Below are positions 45,454 through 55,095 of a stretch of 64,000 nucleotides of DNA, piece by piece. Under the pieces are notes generated by a model. The model was not told where the DNA came from. It did not search any database and worked only from the letters and a program-made list of their open reading frames with translations. Every line of letters begins with the position of its first letter. Position 1 is the stretch's first letter. Where the stretch lies: assembly GCF_030409505.1 (NCBI RefSeq), contig NZ_JAUFPZ010000002.1:1240001-1304000 (forward strand), read 5' to 3'. The DNA comes from Zunongwangia endophytica. GTDB taxonomy: Bacteria > Bacteroidota > Bacteroidia > Flavobacteriales > Flavobacteriaceae. The translations under genes were made by a program, and so were the position numbers.

Positions 45454-45636
45454 GGTCTTCTATGGGGATTACTCTCTTTTAGGAATTTAATTTATGAAGA
45501 ACCGTTAGTCCTTCTTTACCTCTAGCAGGTTGAGTTATTGCAGCCAGAGGATAAAGTATAAAGTTCAGAATGAATATTTCTACAATTCATTATTAAATTA
45601 TAACATCATCGTTGGTTTTAAGCCATAGGTCACCCC

Positions 45637-46791
45637 TTACGCTTTTTGAGAGCTGTTTTTCTTCTGGTCACTATTATTTTGGCTTTTTAATTTTTTCATC
45701 CAGTATTCCGGCGGGCCACGTGCCGTAAAGGTATGCAGGATAACCAAATTTCCTTTCTTGCACACCGGGCAAAGCTGGTGTTGTAATGGTTTACGCTCTT
45801 TGAGTTTGACCTGTCCAAGGCTTTGTCGTAGTTCTGTAAGCGTAATTTTTTTATGGTATGCACTCAAGATCCCATAATGACGGATGCGCACAAAACCTTT
45901 AGGAAGGATGTGGAGGGCAAAACCCCTGATGAACTCTGGATCGGATAGAGGTAACAGGGATTTCCTTCCCCCGTGTCGGTAATCTTTCACAGAAAATATA
46001 ACGCTTTCATTATCCAGGTTTTTTATCCGATGGTTACTGATGGCGATCTTATGGGTATAGCGGCCACGGTATTCTACCACCTAGGCGGGGCCTAAAAATG
46101 GGCGTTTGCAGTAAACTACTCAGTTGTGTTTGAACAGGGTGTCATAAAAGTCCGTGGATTGTGGTGGAAGTTCAGTGCGAATAGAAGCTACAAAACGAGC
46201 TCTAAAAACGGTGCTCATAGCCTTAACCGGGAACAGGTATTTTCCATTGCTTTTTGCAGATTTCCATTGACCGATTTTATTTACCCCACCACCGGGCACG
46301 ATACAATGTAAATGTGGGTGTAAGGACAGGTTCTGTCCCCAGGTATGCAGGATGGCGATCATTCCGGGATTGGCACCCAAAAATTTATGGTTGGATGAAA
46401 AACCATGGATTACCCGCCATGATATTTTAAACAGTAGGCCATACATTTTTTTAGATTCGTACAGGCATAGGTGATTGAGCGCTGATGTCAGGGTAAAGAC
46501 CACGTGGAAGTAAGGCACGTTTAGAAGTTCTTCTTCCCGCGCACGGATCCACTGCTCCTTTTTATGCTCCTGGCACTTGGGACAATGGCGGTTGCGGCAA
46601 CTATTGTAACTAAGATGAAGCCTATGGCAGCAAGGATTGTTACAGCGGTCAATATGGCCACCCAGGGCAGCAGTACGGCATTTGCGCAAGGCGTGCAGGG
46701 TTCTTGTCTGCCAGCTGTTGTAACAATAGCGGGATAAAGATTCCGTGTTCCGCTCCAGAACCTGGGCCACATCGTGAGCAGCAGGTTTCAC
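45637..46791 (-). pseudogene. IS91-family (Y2 HUH) transposase, two in-frame nonsense codons
   Basis: Two open pieces, 46791-46120 and 46080-45637, lie in the same frame, joined by 13 codons containing a TGA (46120-46122) and a TAG (46081-46083). In intact relatives these positions are Trp (WVVY) and Gln (GPAQVVEY), fitting TGG to TGA and CAG to TAG changes. The N-terminus has the zinc-binding CNNPCCHRLHLSYNSCRNRH, and HPHLHCIVPGGG and GRYTHKIAISNHRI are IS91 transposase motifs. The gene starts two bases after the stop of a tyrosine recombinase pseudogene. Higher GC than neighbours marks it as acquired. Confidence 0.85.
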
Positions 46792-46793
46792 GG

Positions 46794-47690
46794 CTATACC
46801 TTGTAGAGCCGATCCAGCGGACTGAAGGGCTTCTGCCTACCGAGTTGTGCCACGTGAAGGTAGGTCAGCGTAGTTTGGATATCTGCATGTCCCAGCAGAT
46901 CCTTGACACTCATAATATCCAGTCCCATTTCCAAAAGATGGGTAGCATAACTGTGCCGAAGGCTATGGGTAGTGATCTCTTTTTGGATCCCACTATGTTT
47001 CCGGGCTTCCCGAACGATCCATTGCACTCCCATAGCCGATAACTGGACTGGATCACCTTTGCTGTTGTTGCCATTAAAACACCAGGTGATGGGATGTTCA
47101 GCAGCAACATATTTTTTTAGGCCACGCACCTGCATCTGGGATAAAGGAAAATAACGGTCTTTCCTTTACCTTGGCGGATGTGGAGCATCCCGCGATCAAA
47201 ATCCAGGTCCTTGAGTTCCAGGCCACGAAGTTCAAAACAGCGAAGGCCACAGCCATAGTGCATCGCCAGTACCAATCGGTGTTTGAGCAGTTTGGGTGTT
47301 TTAAGCAGTTGCTTAATCTCACTACGACTTAATACCACTGGAAGTTTTTGGGGCCGTTCTATGGAAGGTAGCATGATCCGCATCTCTTTCATCCCAAAGA
47401 TACGATAGGCATAGCGAAGACCGTAAACAGTATACTTAAAGAAACTATCCGATGGTATATTGTGCTGGGACTTTAAAACATACAGGTAGTCCAAAACCTG
47501 TTCTTCATCGAGAGCAAGCGGACTATAGTTAAAATGGAGGGTCATGTACGCGAGGCAACGGGCATAGTTGGTAAGGGTGCTTTGACTTTTACCGGCGAGT
47601 GCTACGGAACGCTTTAACTTGCGGTAGAGTTCATCGAACTCAGGAATAGAATTACAGGCCCTTTCAATAAGGGTACTACTTTTTTTTCAT
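46794..47690 (-). pseudogene. tyrosine recombinase of the IS91-type element, two frameshifts
   Basis: The visible pieces are 47545-47117 (core-binding domain and first catalytic Arg in GCGLRCFELRG) and 47135-46794 (HSLRHSYATHLLEMG, LGHADIQTTLTYLH, holding Arg, His and Tyr). A missing base near 47130 (a C or T run in ttcctttatcc) splits them. At the 5' end, one extra A in a poly-A run at about 47680 throws the start MKKSSTLIERACNSIP out of frame. The pair with the IS91-type transposase is a known arrangement. Both are dead. Confidence 0.82.
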
Positions 47691-47716
47691 AACTTTCAAT
47701 GAATTAATTACACAAT

Positions 47717-47766
47717 ACCTAAAGGTAGTGAATAGTGATCTAAATCTCTTGAAGCTACCTTTAGGT
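47717..47766. repeat. 12-base perfect inverted repeat upstream of the recombinase
   Basis: ACCTAAAGGTAG (47717-47728) and CTACCTTTAGGT (47755-47766) are exact reverse complements with a 26-base spacer, lying 27 bases upstream of the recombinase start. It might be the recombinase's core or end site, or a promoter structure. No attachment-site duplication was found in the window. Confidence 0.4.
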
Positions 47767-47804
47767 TTAGTTCAACAAAGAACTAAGCTAACTTCCAAGT
47801 ATAT

Positions 47805-48034
47805 TATCCCAATTGTGATACATAATTTTCATCGTAGGGCAAACCTGATGTAGCCACAGCAAATGCCAGTTTAAGTAACTTGTTACAAACGGCAATAAGT
47901 GCAAGCTTTTTACTTTTACCCTTGGCAATTATGCGTTCATAGATCTCCCTGCAGGCCTTGTTATGTTTAAAAGCGGTAAAGCTGCAAGAAATAGAAGATT
48001 TCTTTGAGTTTAAACTCAGGTAAGTGAGAAGAGG
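47805..48034 (-). pseudogene. IS110-family transposase, C-terminal remnant
   Basis: The minus strand reads an open frame ending in TAA (47805-47807) with FTAFKHNKACREIYERIIAK and GKSKKLALIAVCNKLLKLAF, the C-terminal helix region of IS110 transposases. Upstream it meets a stop at about 48035-48037, so the DEDD domain and most of the serine-containing domain are gone. The gap 48035-48206 shows only CCAGT/ACTGG-type short repeats. Confidence 0.7.
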
Positions 48035-48206
48035 TTATTAAAACTCAGTATCTAAGAATTCGTGATTCCTACCTACTTACGTATCAAGAAAGGTTAATAC
48101 TTAGATTATTCGGTGATTTTTAGTCGCGATAGTCACTAAGGCGGGTTTATCAAAAAGGCTTGAATTAAAATATCCAGTTTAAGGTACTGGATGAACCTTT
48201 TAAAGA

Positions 48207-49043
48207 CTATACCATTTCTAATACGGTATTGAATAGCTTTTGATCTAACTGCTTTTGCCTTTGAAAACTTTTTTTAAGCGTTGTATGCAATACACGGTTG
48301 AATGCATTATAGCCTAGCCAAAGATTAGGCGCTTCATCAAGCAACAAAGATTCCTGATCTATAATTTCGAGTACTTCTTTGGACTTTTTAGAAGGTGATG
48401 GATTTTTATCGCTACACTCATATTTAAACAACTTTGTTTGCTTTAAAATATCCATTACGAATTGCTTAGTATCCAGAAGTTTTACGGTTTGAAGTTTACC
48501 AAATTTTGTAATAATACTATAATACTCATTCTCTAGAAACTTTTCAAAAAGATCACTCATTTTGGGCACTACTAATTCAGTATTATTTCGGGTATGTCTC
48601 ACTGAAAAAGCTATTGATGTATCTGCTACATGTAAACCATTACTACATACTTTACGAAAGAAGCCAAAGTGTCCAGTTGTGTTCTCACTTCCATCGTAAG
48701 AATTTGTAAATCTAAGCATGGGTAAGATCTGATCATTTTCATTTTTAACTCTAAACTGGTTTTGATCCTCAATGATCAAGTCGAGTACAAAAGAGCGTTC
48801 GTTACGATTAATACTCCGTCTTTGAAAGCTCAAACCAGCTTCAATCAGCATGTTTTCTGCTTTTTCAAAAAACAAACGATTTGATAGATGTCCATAACTT
48901 TTGGAGACTACATTAACGATCTTTCCATTACTTAGAATAGCATTCTCAAGACCTTTTCGTGATGGATAACCGGTTAGCAGATCAAGGGCTACCATCTCAT
49001 TCGGTAAGTAAAGGTTGTCTTGTTGAAGATTTGATAAATACAT
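48207..49043 (-). CDS. DUF932-like protein of mobile elements
   Basis: The 278-residue protein fits the DUF932 pattern seen on plasmids and ICEs: an N-terminal YGHLSNRLFFEKAENMLIEA, a central FTNSYDGSENTTGHFGFFRK with VCSNGLHVADTSIAF, and a helical basic C-terminus. The role is unknown. It sits alone, flanked by IS110 and traN debris, which fits mobile-element cargo. Confidence 0.7.
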   Translation of the reverse strand: MYLSNLQQDNLYLPNEMVALDLLTGYPSRKGLENAILSNGKIVNVVSKSYGHLSNRLFFEKAENMLIEAGLSFQRRSINRNERSFVLDLIIEDQNQFRVKNENDQILPMLRFTNSYDGSENTTGHFGFFRKVCSNGLHVADTSIAFSVRHTRNNTELVVPKMSDLFEKFLENEYYSIITKFGKLQTVKLLDTKQFVMDILKQTKLFKYECSDKNPSPSKKSKEVLEIIDQESLLLDEAPNLWLGYNAFNRVLHTTLKKSFQRQKQLDQKLFNTVLEMV

Positions 49044-49269
49044 AATATGTGAATTTAGTTAAACAATAATTTTAACCTCATCACAAACGGAAGACAAAAT
49101 TCCAAACCAGAAGGAAACGGAATAAATAGCAAGGCATCGAGCGGTTTATGCCGTAGTCTTATGGAAAGGGATATTTTGCGAGTTTAGCTTTGGTTTAAAC
49201 TATTGACTATTAAAATCAATTACCGCAATATCAAAATCACCATTAGCAATAACTATAAGCTTCTTTTAA
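49044..49269. other. intergenic stretch without a recognisable feature
   Basis: About 226 bases between the divergent DUF932-like gene and the decayed traN copy. I see no gene, strong hairpin or clear promoter motif here. Confidence 0.5.
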
Positions 49270-50086
49270 AACCTTCTAAAATTTAAAACCACGAAAATTG
49301 TATTTACTCTTTTTCATATCCTCTTCTATGGAAGTATCCAAGCAGAAAATTCAAGAGCTCTGGATACCCTTTATGCCAACGAAACCTATAATGTAGCGTT
49401 GTTTTTTCCAAAACCAATTCGTCAGGGAATTTCCGAAGCTGAAAATTTTGCTTTTACATTTAATTGTGATCAGCAACAAAATCTTGGACTTTTACAGGCC
49501 AGACGAGGTAATCTTACCAATTTACTGGTGATCTGCAGCGATGGTTCCGTATATAACTATATTCTAAAGTATAAAAAAGATCTTTCCAAACTTACTTATT
49601 TTTTTAAGTCCGGCATCAAGTATTGGAAACGAACGGTATCAAAAAGGAATATCGGAACAGCAAAAGAACCAGAATATTACAAGTGATTCTCCTATGATTA
49701 AAAATGATAGTATTGATTATAAACCAACATGCAAGGCAATCTTAAATAGTCAAGAGCATATTCGAAAAAAGAAAAAAAGTAAGTATGGTACCAACTTGAA
49801 GCTTCAAAATATTCTGTTTAGGGATCATAAGCTGTATTTTAAATTTCAATTAAGCAATACCTCTACTCTGGACTATGATTTTAATTTTCTTAAACTATAT
49901 ATACAAACGAAGCAAAGGGGAAAGAAAAAATCTATGCAAAGTGTTCTGAAAAAACCTATTGACTCCTTCCACTTACCAAAGAAAATAATTGGTGGAGCAA
50001 CAGCGAGTTTTGTCGTCGCTTTTGATAAGTTTTCCATCGTTAAAGATAAACGGCTTTTTATTGATCTCATCGAAGCTAATGGTTAA
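49270..50086 (+). pseudogene. second, decayed traN-like gene
   Basis: The plus strand keeps traN homology: LDTLYANETYNVALFFPKPI aligns with LDTLYANEQMQVALFFPKPI of the intact traN, and later TKQRGKKKSMQSVLKKPID aligns with its basic region. A signal-like stretch (KIVFTLFHILFYGSI) precedes, but no ATG start exists in that frame. Frames 49270-49686 and 49694-50086 differ by one base, so a frameshift is present. It is a degenerate copy on the opposite strand to the main tra operon. Confidence 0.75.
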
Positions 50087-50339
50087 CGACATATCGATCT
50101 AAAAGTGAATAGTAGAGTGGTCAACTTTCCGAATTTATAAATACTAACATTAAAAAATCAAGATTTATAAGTTATCCAAAATAGAATTAGATCAATTTTT
50201 TAGGTTATTATACATTGCCAAAATATGGGTCCATGTTATTAAAGAGGTCTAATAATGATTATAGACCTCATTCAAATTCGAAAATTTTTAATTTATATTA
50301 TTATTGACATATCTTCATTTAACTTGTGATCTAAAACTC

Positions 50340-50770
50340 TAGCATCATGGATAGCCCAATAAAGCCAGATGTGAAATTTATGCGGTTTGGAATGCATATA
50401 CTTAAACCCCGATCAAGAAATTCAAAGACCAAACGCAATAATGGCATCAAGATTCATTTACGAGGGAAAGTCTATTTTGGTTCGGAAAACGATATGTAAT
50501 TGAAAAATCAACAAGACTTTCGGAATTACCTTAGAAGTAGATTTACCGGAAGTTTACCGGGTTAGTGGCAACAGATAAAAAAAACCTTTCTTTCAAAAAC
50601 TGTAAATGAAACCAATCTATACCTACAAAATACCTTCTAAGATCCACAACAGCCAATCGCTACGGTTTTATATGTACTACCCAAATTTGTACTCTAGAAT
50701 AAGGAAAAATTGAGACTGGAATTAGAGTAGTTGAATAAAGGTAGGAAGGTATTTTATAAAAAGAAATTAT
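50340..50770 (+). pseudogene. third traN-like remnant (multiple frame breaks)
   Basis: In mixed frames the plus strand reads KFMRFGMHILKPRSRN, then INKTFGITLEVDLPEVYRVS, then LYVLPKF, KEKLRLELE and LNKGRKVFYKKKL. The last pieces follow the C-terminal TraN/DUF4138 pattern (compare FILMVPKFTIPKNWQLTIEI). Several stops and frameshifts interrupt it. With 49270-50086 it shows two old tra-gene fragments in a row. 50087-50339 and 50771-50936 hold nothing more I can name. Confidence 0.5.
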
Positions 50771-50936
50771 AGATTTCTAATAATGATTAACTTACTTTTT
50801 TTCTCAGTTTATTAAGCATAAGAAGTGCCACAAGTCCATAAGTCTCAACTTTCATCGTAAAATTTTCCTACCAAATGGTAGTTTTAGCAATAGTATTCCG
50901 GCATACATTTGAACTATAGTAGCAAGAAAATCTATA

Positions 50937-51827
50937 ATGATGAAGAAGAAAATTTTAATTGCCGGTGCCACCGGGATGCTGGGGAGTAAAATCGCAGACT
51001 ATCTTTTACAACAAGGAGCTGAAGTCATCGCCATTGTTCGGGAGTCCAGCAAGACAGAAAAAATTAGCCAGTTAAAGTATAGTGGGGCAACCATCATTCC
51101 ACTTCAAATGGAAGATCGCCTAGCGCTCCAAAGAGCATGCGAAGGAGTTTCCTGCGTAATTTCAGCAGTAGCCGGTTTAGGTGAAACCATTATTGATTTT
51201 CAGTCGCGCCTGTTAGATGCGGCCATTGCTGCTAAGGTTCCCCGTTTTATTCCTTCCGATTTTTCGACAGATTTTACGCAAATGGATAAAGGTTTCAATC
51301 GAAACTTCGACCTCAGGAAAGAATTTAAAGTGTATTTGGATCAGCAACCAATACAGTCGACTTCTATTTTTAACGGGGCTTTTGCCTACCTCTTAAACTA
51401 CAACCTTCCATTATTCAATGTAAAAGAAGGAAGAGTACTTTTTTACGGAGAAAAACAGGATTTTTCAATCGATTTTACGACGGTAGAAGATACCGCACAA
51501 TATACCGCAAAAGTAGCTTTGGACGATAAGACTCCTCGAAACCTGAATATTGCCAGTTTTAGTCCGAGTCCAAAGGATTTTGGAGCCATTGGAAAACAAT
51601 TTTTTGATAAAGATTTTGAACTGATCAATGGCGGATCCTTAGAAGATTTCGCTACCGTAATTCAGGAAAAAAGAAAAGCTAATCCGAAGAGCGAACAGGA
51701 ACTGTATGCCGATTGGCAACAAATGCAATACCTGCACAGTATGTTTTTGGTGCATCATTTAGAACTGAACAATAACCGTTATCAAGACCTGCAATGGGCT
51801 TCTATGGCACAAGTAATTAAAAAGTAA
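50937..51827 (+). CDS. NmrA/SDR-family NAD(P)-binding oxidoreductase
   Basis: The 296-residue protein has a Rossmann GATGMLG motif (KILIAGATGMLGSKIADYLL, about 4-23), an acidic/Ser second strand, and the NmrA-type aromatic-alcohol-reductase-like pattern (RFIPSDFSTDFTQMDKGFN). Substrate unknown. It is followed after 6 bases by the epoxide-hydrolase-like gene on the same strand, so the two form a likely operon. A second ATG 3 bases inside (50940) is an alternative start. Confidence 0.82.
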   Translation: MMKKKILIAGATGMLGSKIADYLLQQGAEVIAIVRESSKTEKISQLKYSGATIIPLQMEDRLALQRACEGVSCVISAVAGLGETIIDFQSRLLDAAIAAKVPRFIPSDFSTDFTQMDKGFNRNFDLRKEFKVYLDQQPIQSTSIFNGAFAYLLNYNLPLFNVKEGRVLFYGEKQDFSIDFTTVEDTAQYTAKVALDDKTPRNLNIASFSPSPKDFGAIGKQFFDKDFELINGGSLEDFATVIQEKRKANPKSEQELYADWQQMQYLHSMFLVHHLELNNNRYQDLQWASMAQVIKK

Positions 51828-51833
51828 GAATCT

Positions 51834-52745
51834 ATGGAAACTCAAGCTCAATATTCAGATAAAGAATTGGTCAAGCAATTACCGGGATTTACCAGCCACC
51901 TGATCACGGCAAATAATATTCAATTACATTATGTTGCAGGTGGTACTGGGCAACCGCTTATTTGCCTTCCCGGCTGGCCGCAAACCTGGTATTCTTTTCA
52001 TAAGGTAATGCCGGAGCTAGCAAAAAAATATACTGTTATTGTAGTCGATATTCGGGGAATGGGCAGCTCAGATAAACCCTTCAATGGCTACGACAAAAAA
52101 ACGATGGCCAAGGATATTTTTGAACTGATCCAAAAACTAGGGATTCAAAAAGCACATGTATTGGGACACGATATTGGTGGAATGGTGGCTTCAAGTCTTG
52201 CTTTTAATTATCCGCAGGCCGTGGATAAACTTATCCTGATGGACGGCGCCCACCCGAGCGAAGCAATGCGGGAAATGCGCCTGCTCCCTATGCCGGGAAC
52301 TTTTGGAGATAAAATAAATGATAAAATGCCATTTTTATGGTGGATGGCTTTTAATCAGGTAAAGGAATTACCAGAACAGCTATTGGAAGGCCGGTTTAGG
52401 TACCTATTAGATTGGTTGTTTTCTTACGTAATGTTGGATGATGCTAAAATGAGTGATTTTGACCGGGAAGTTGCCGCCTACCATTATAATCGGCCTGAAA
52501 ACATTAGGGCATCTAATGCCTGGTACCAGACTTTTGAACGGGACATCAAGGATATGAATACTTACGCCACCCTGCAAATGCCAGTTCTGGGAATGGCCAG
52601 CGAAAGCAGCTACGAATTTATGAAGCAAGGATTGCCCTATATTGCAAAAAATGTAGAGGTGATTAAGGTAGAAGGTTCCGGGCACTATTTTAATGAAGAA
52701 AATCCACAGGCCGTCATTGATGCCGTGCTTCAATTTCTAAACTAA
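51834..52745 (+). CDS. alpha/beta hydrolase, epoxide-hydrolase/dehalogenase type
   Basis: The 303-residue protein has GHDIGG with nucleophilic Asp113 (the Asp-type elbow of epoxide hydrolases and haloalkane dehalogenases), the LPGWPQTW oxyanion strand and C-terminal His284 in EGSGHYF. No signal peptide. A cap domain lies between about 140 and 230. It follows the NmrA-type gene by 6 bases. Hydrolysis of an epoxide or halide is suggested by the Asp nucleophile, but the physiological substrate is unknown. Confidence 0.83.
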   Translation: METQAQYSDKELVKQLPGFTSHLITANNIQLHYVAGGTGQPLICLPGWPQTWYSFHKVMPELAKKYTVIVVDIRGMGSSDKPFNGYDKKTMAKDIFELIQKLGIQKAHVLGHDIGGMVASSLAFNYPQAVDKLILMDGAHPSEAMREMRLLPMPGTFGDKINDKMPFLWWMAFNQVKELPEQLLEGRFRYLLDWLFSYVMLDDAKMSDFDREVAAYHYNRPENIRASNAWYQTFERDIKDMNTYATLQMPVLGMASESSYEFMKQGLPYIAKNVEVIKVEGSGHYFNEENPQAVIDAVLQFLN

Positions 52746-52895
52746 TGTATTGAAAAGAGGCTATATAAAAAGTAACTTTAAGCTGTAAAACTGAATTTAT
52801 CGAAGTTCTTAAGATATTAATAACCAAATGATCTTCGTCAGGATCGGACTAACAATCCAATACAGAACAATTTTTTAGACAGCCTCTTATTTAGT

Positions 52896-53765
52896 TTAAG
52901 ACAGTTCATCGCTGAAGGTTTTCTTATGCTCCCGAGCAAACGCTACAAACGAATTTGGTTCACGTTTGCCAATACGCTTCACTTCATAAGAAATATCTAA
53001 AGCGTGAGCTCCAGCCACAACATCTGCAAATTGAACCACAATTCCACTAGCGAACCAACTCGAAGCTCCAGAAAGTCCTAAGATAGTTCGGAAAACAAGC
53101 TTGGGAAGATTCAGATAGCGTACTTTCATATCTAGAACGCCAGACAATTGACCTGCAATTTCTTTCATATCCAAAGTTTCAGGCCCTGTGAGATAATAAG
53201 TAGCAAATCTATGATTCTCTTTGTCTTTTAAAACCTCTAAAGCCACATAGGCAACATCGCGTGAATCGATATACGCTACTTTTCCATCTCCTGCTACCTG
53301 AGGCAGATAACCTCGAGAAATCGGTTTATTTGAAGAAAGGAAATTCTGCATAAAAGCCGTAGGTTTCAGAATAGTCCACGCTATGCCAGAACCACGTAGG
53401 TAATGATCGATAGTGGCGTGTGATTTTGCCCAGGGTACGGCTGACCTAATGTTGGCATCTGAGGCCGAAACCTTGACAATATATTTTATAGCGCTTGTTT
53501 TGGCAGCATCTATGGCCGCTTTCTCCCATTCTACCTGTTCTTGTGTGGGTGGCGTTATTAAAATTAAACTTTCACAGCCCTTCATAGCAGCTTTCAAACT
53601 TTCAGGATGTTGAAAATCACCTAGCACGGCGTTTATTCCTTGCTGCTTAAAGTCTTTGATTTGTTTTTCTTTTCGGCACATCGCCTGAAAATTGATATTG
53701 GATTCGGTCAATAATTGACAAAGTTTTTGCCCTATATCACTTGTTGCTCCGGTTACTAAAATCAT
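52896..53765 (-). CDS. NmrA-family NAD(P)H-binding protein
   Basis: The 289-residue protein has GATSDIGQKLCQLL (about 5-18) and the NmrA-type core with SDANIRSAVPWAKSHATIDH and TAFMQNFLSSN. Similar proteins sense or reduce NAD(P)H-linked substrates (QOR2-like). It is convergent with the hydrolase gene. Clear homology to the family, function otherwise unknown. Confidence 0.82.
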   Translation of the reverse strand: MILVTGATSDIGQKLCQLLTESNINFQAMCRKEKQIKDFKQQGINAVLGDFQHPESLKAAMKGCESLILITPPTQEQVEWEKAAIDAAKTSAIKYIVKVSASDANIRSAVPWAKSHATIDHYLRGSGIAWTILKPTAFMQNFLSSNKPISRGYLPQVAGDGKVAYIDSRDVAYVALEVLKDKENHRFATYYLTGPETLDMKEIAGQLSGVLDMKVRYLNLPKLVFRTILGLSGASSWFASGIVVQFADVVAGAHALDISYEVKRIGKREPNSFVAFAREHKKTFSDELS

Positions 53766-53851
53766 ATCTTATTTTTTAATTCATTATTAAATAATACAAA
53801 CTCGAAATTCAATCGCTAATCTGATTATTTCTGCTTTTTATCAAAGCCTAG

Positions 53852-54043
53852 TCATTGAATTGCACTCATCAGCGTCCCTTTCAAGCTTTCTAAGCGTATT
53901 CTACTATTCACCAGTTGTAGCTTGATTTCATTTACCTGAACTTTGGCATTAAACAGCGCGATTTGTGTATCTCGCAAATCGAGTGCAGTGGTCTGCCCAT
54001 TGTAATAGCGATCTTGTGTCCTGCTGAAGGTTTCTTCAAACAT
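53852..54043 (-). pseudogene. C-terminal stump of a TolC-type outer-membrane efflux protein
   Basis: The 63-residue frame reads FEETFSRTQDRYYNGQTTAL and VNEIKLQLVNSRIRLESLKG, the last helices of a TolC-family protein that should be about 430 residues. The frame's codons before ATG 54043 run into a TetR-type operator (54059-54071), so the rest of the gene has been replaced. A deletion that left the stump directly behind an operator is the simplest reading. Confidence 0.75.
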
Positions 54044-54058
54044 ACCAATATTATTTAG

Positions 54059-54071
54059 TGACTAACAGTCA
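54059..54071. promoter_or_regulatory. TetR-type operator copy 1 (TGACTAACAGTCA)
   Basis: Arms TGACT/AGTCA with a 3-base centre. It lies just upstream of the TolC stump. The same 13-mer occurs at 54238-54250 and, reverse-complemented, at 54891-54903. The neighbouring T-rich flanks are also similar, suggesting a promoter duplication or a recombination scar. Confidence 0.65.
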
Positions 54072-54237
54072 TTTTTTGTTTAAAAAAATTTAATTGACAA
54101 TACTTACTTATAAAACTTAAAGGAATTACTGTAAAGGAGTTAATCGAAAATTAGATAGGCCAACTTTTTAGTTTTTAATATTCAAGCATAGGCATTTCAG
54201 AACTCCTTACATTTTAAACAACTACTTAATGCGAAAA

Positions 54238-54250
54238 TGACTAACAGTCA
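54238..54250. promoter_or_regulatory. TetR-type operator copy 2 (TGACTAACAGTCA)
   Basis: Identical to copy 1 in sequence and orientation, 17 bases past the 3' end of the TetR gene. With copy 1 it brackets a 166-base stretch (54072-54237) that shows no gene. The repeats are natural substrates for slippage or recombination deletions. Confidence 0.65.
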
Positions 54251-54267
54251 TTTTAATTTAAAATTTT

Positions 54268-54882
54268 TTAAGTAACTCCGTTGATAATCATATCGACATA
54301 GGTTTTCATCATTTCGTTCTGGCTCAGGTGCTTTACATCCTCAATAAAAACTTTTTTAGCTTCCATAAACTGCATCACCCCCATAGAACTGCCCCATAAG
54401 ACAAAAGTTCCATATACTGGATCTATATCTTTCCTGATGATTCCTTTTTCTTGTTGATTTTTTAAATGATCGATCACAAAACCGGTAACTTTATCGCTTA
54501 TTTTTTTATAACCATCGACTTCACTTTTAAATTCTGGTCGCTCCATATATATGATGAGTTCGAAATAAGCAGGATAATCTAGTGAAAATGCGTAACTGGA
54601 AAGAATAAAGGCTTTGGTATTTTCAATACCCACCTGATCTTCACGCTGGCTTAGCTTAAAATAATTCAACATTAAGCTTAATGCTTTTATACTTACCTCG
54701 GCTAAAACATCATCCTTACTTTCAAAATATTTATAAAATGTTCCTTTAGCAATCCCTAAATAATCCACTACCTTATCGATGGTAAATTGCTGTACCCCAT
54801 TTTCCTTAAGAACAATATCGGCACCATTTACTATCTGCGTATGGCGTGAAGTTGAACGAAGCTGTTTTTTAGTGTCTATCAT
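54268..54882 (-). CDS. TetR/AcrR-family regulator
   Basis: The 204-residue protein has the N-terminal TetR HTH (about 15-62: ADIVLKENGVQQFTIDKVVD, YLGIAKGTFYKYFESKDDVL) and a helical ligand domain. ATG 54882 is 8 bases from operator copy 3. Autoregulation is very likely. Its usual target, an RND efflux operon, is gone except for the TolC stump and two operators downstream of the gene. Confidence 0.88.
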   Translation of the reverse strand: MIDTKKQLRSTSRHTQIVNGADIVLKENGVQQFTIDKVVDYLGIAKGTFYKYFESKDDVLAEVSIKALSLMLNYFKLSQREDQVGIENTKAFILSSYAFSLDYPAYFELIIYMERPEFKSEVDGYKKISDKVTGFVIDHLKNQQEKGIIRKDIDPVYGTFVLWGSSMGVMQFMEAKKVFIEDVKHLSQNEMMKTYVDMIINGVT

Positions 54883-54890
54883 ATAAAAAA

Positions 54891-54903
54891 TGACTGTTAG
54901 TCA
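54891..54903. promoter_or_regulatory. TetR-type operator copy 3 (TGACTGTTAGTCA)
   Basis: Reverse complement of copies 1 and 2, 8 bases upstream of the TetR start codon. Its place in the TetR promoter suggests autorepression. The three sites share the 5-base arms exactly. Confidence 0.65.
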
Positions 54904-55095
54904 CTACAAATATATAATTTTTAGGATAACGCTATTTTTCCATTTAAAATTTTAACGCTTACTTAACTCTTGTAAACTTCAATACTAAATTATTCTGGGG
55001 GAGTCTCTTGGTCTTCAAGATTTTCTCCAACATCCTCTGGCTAATTTCCCTATTTTTGAATACGATGCAGATGACTATCCATAGCTGCATTAAAA

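Noticed and set aside
45637..46791. Stop-codon recoding or readthrough in the IS91 transposase
   Set aside because: Both TGA and TAG occur as normal stops elsewhere in the window, and the two codons fall on conserved Trp and Gln that single-base changes explain. The paired recombinase is broken too, so simple decay is more likely.
46704..47042. 112-residue plus-strand frame over the recombinase/transposase junction
   Set aside because: Antisense to two recognised, if broken, genes and without homology.
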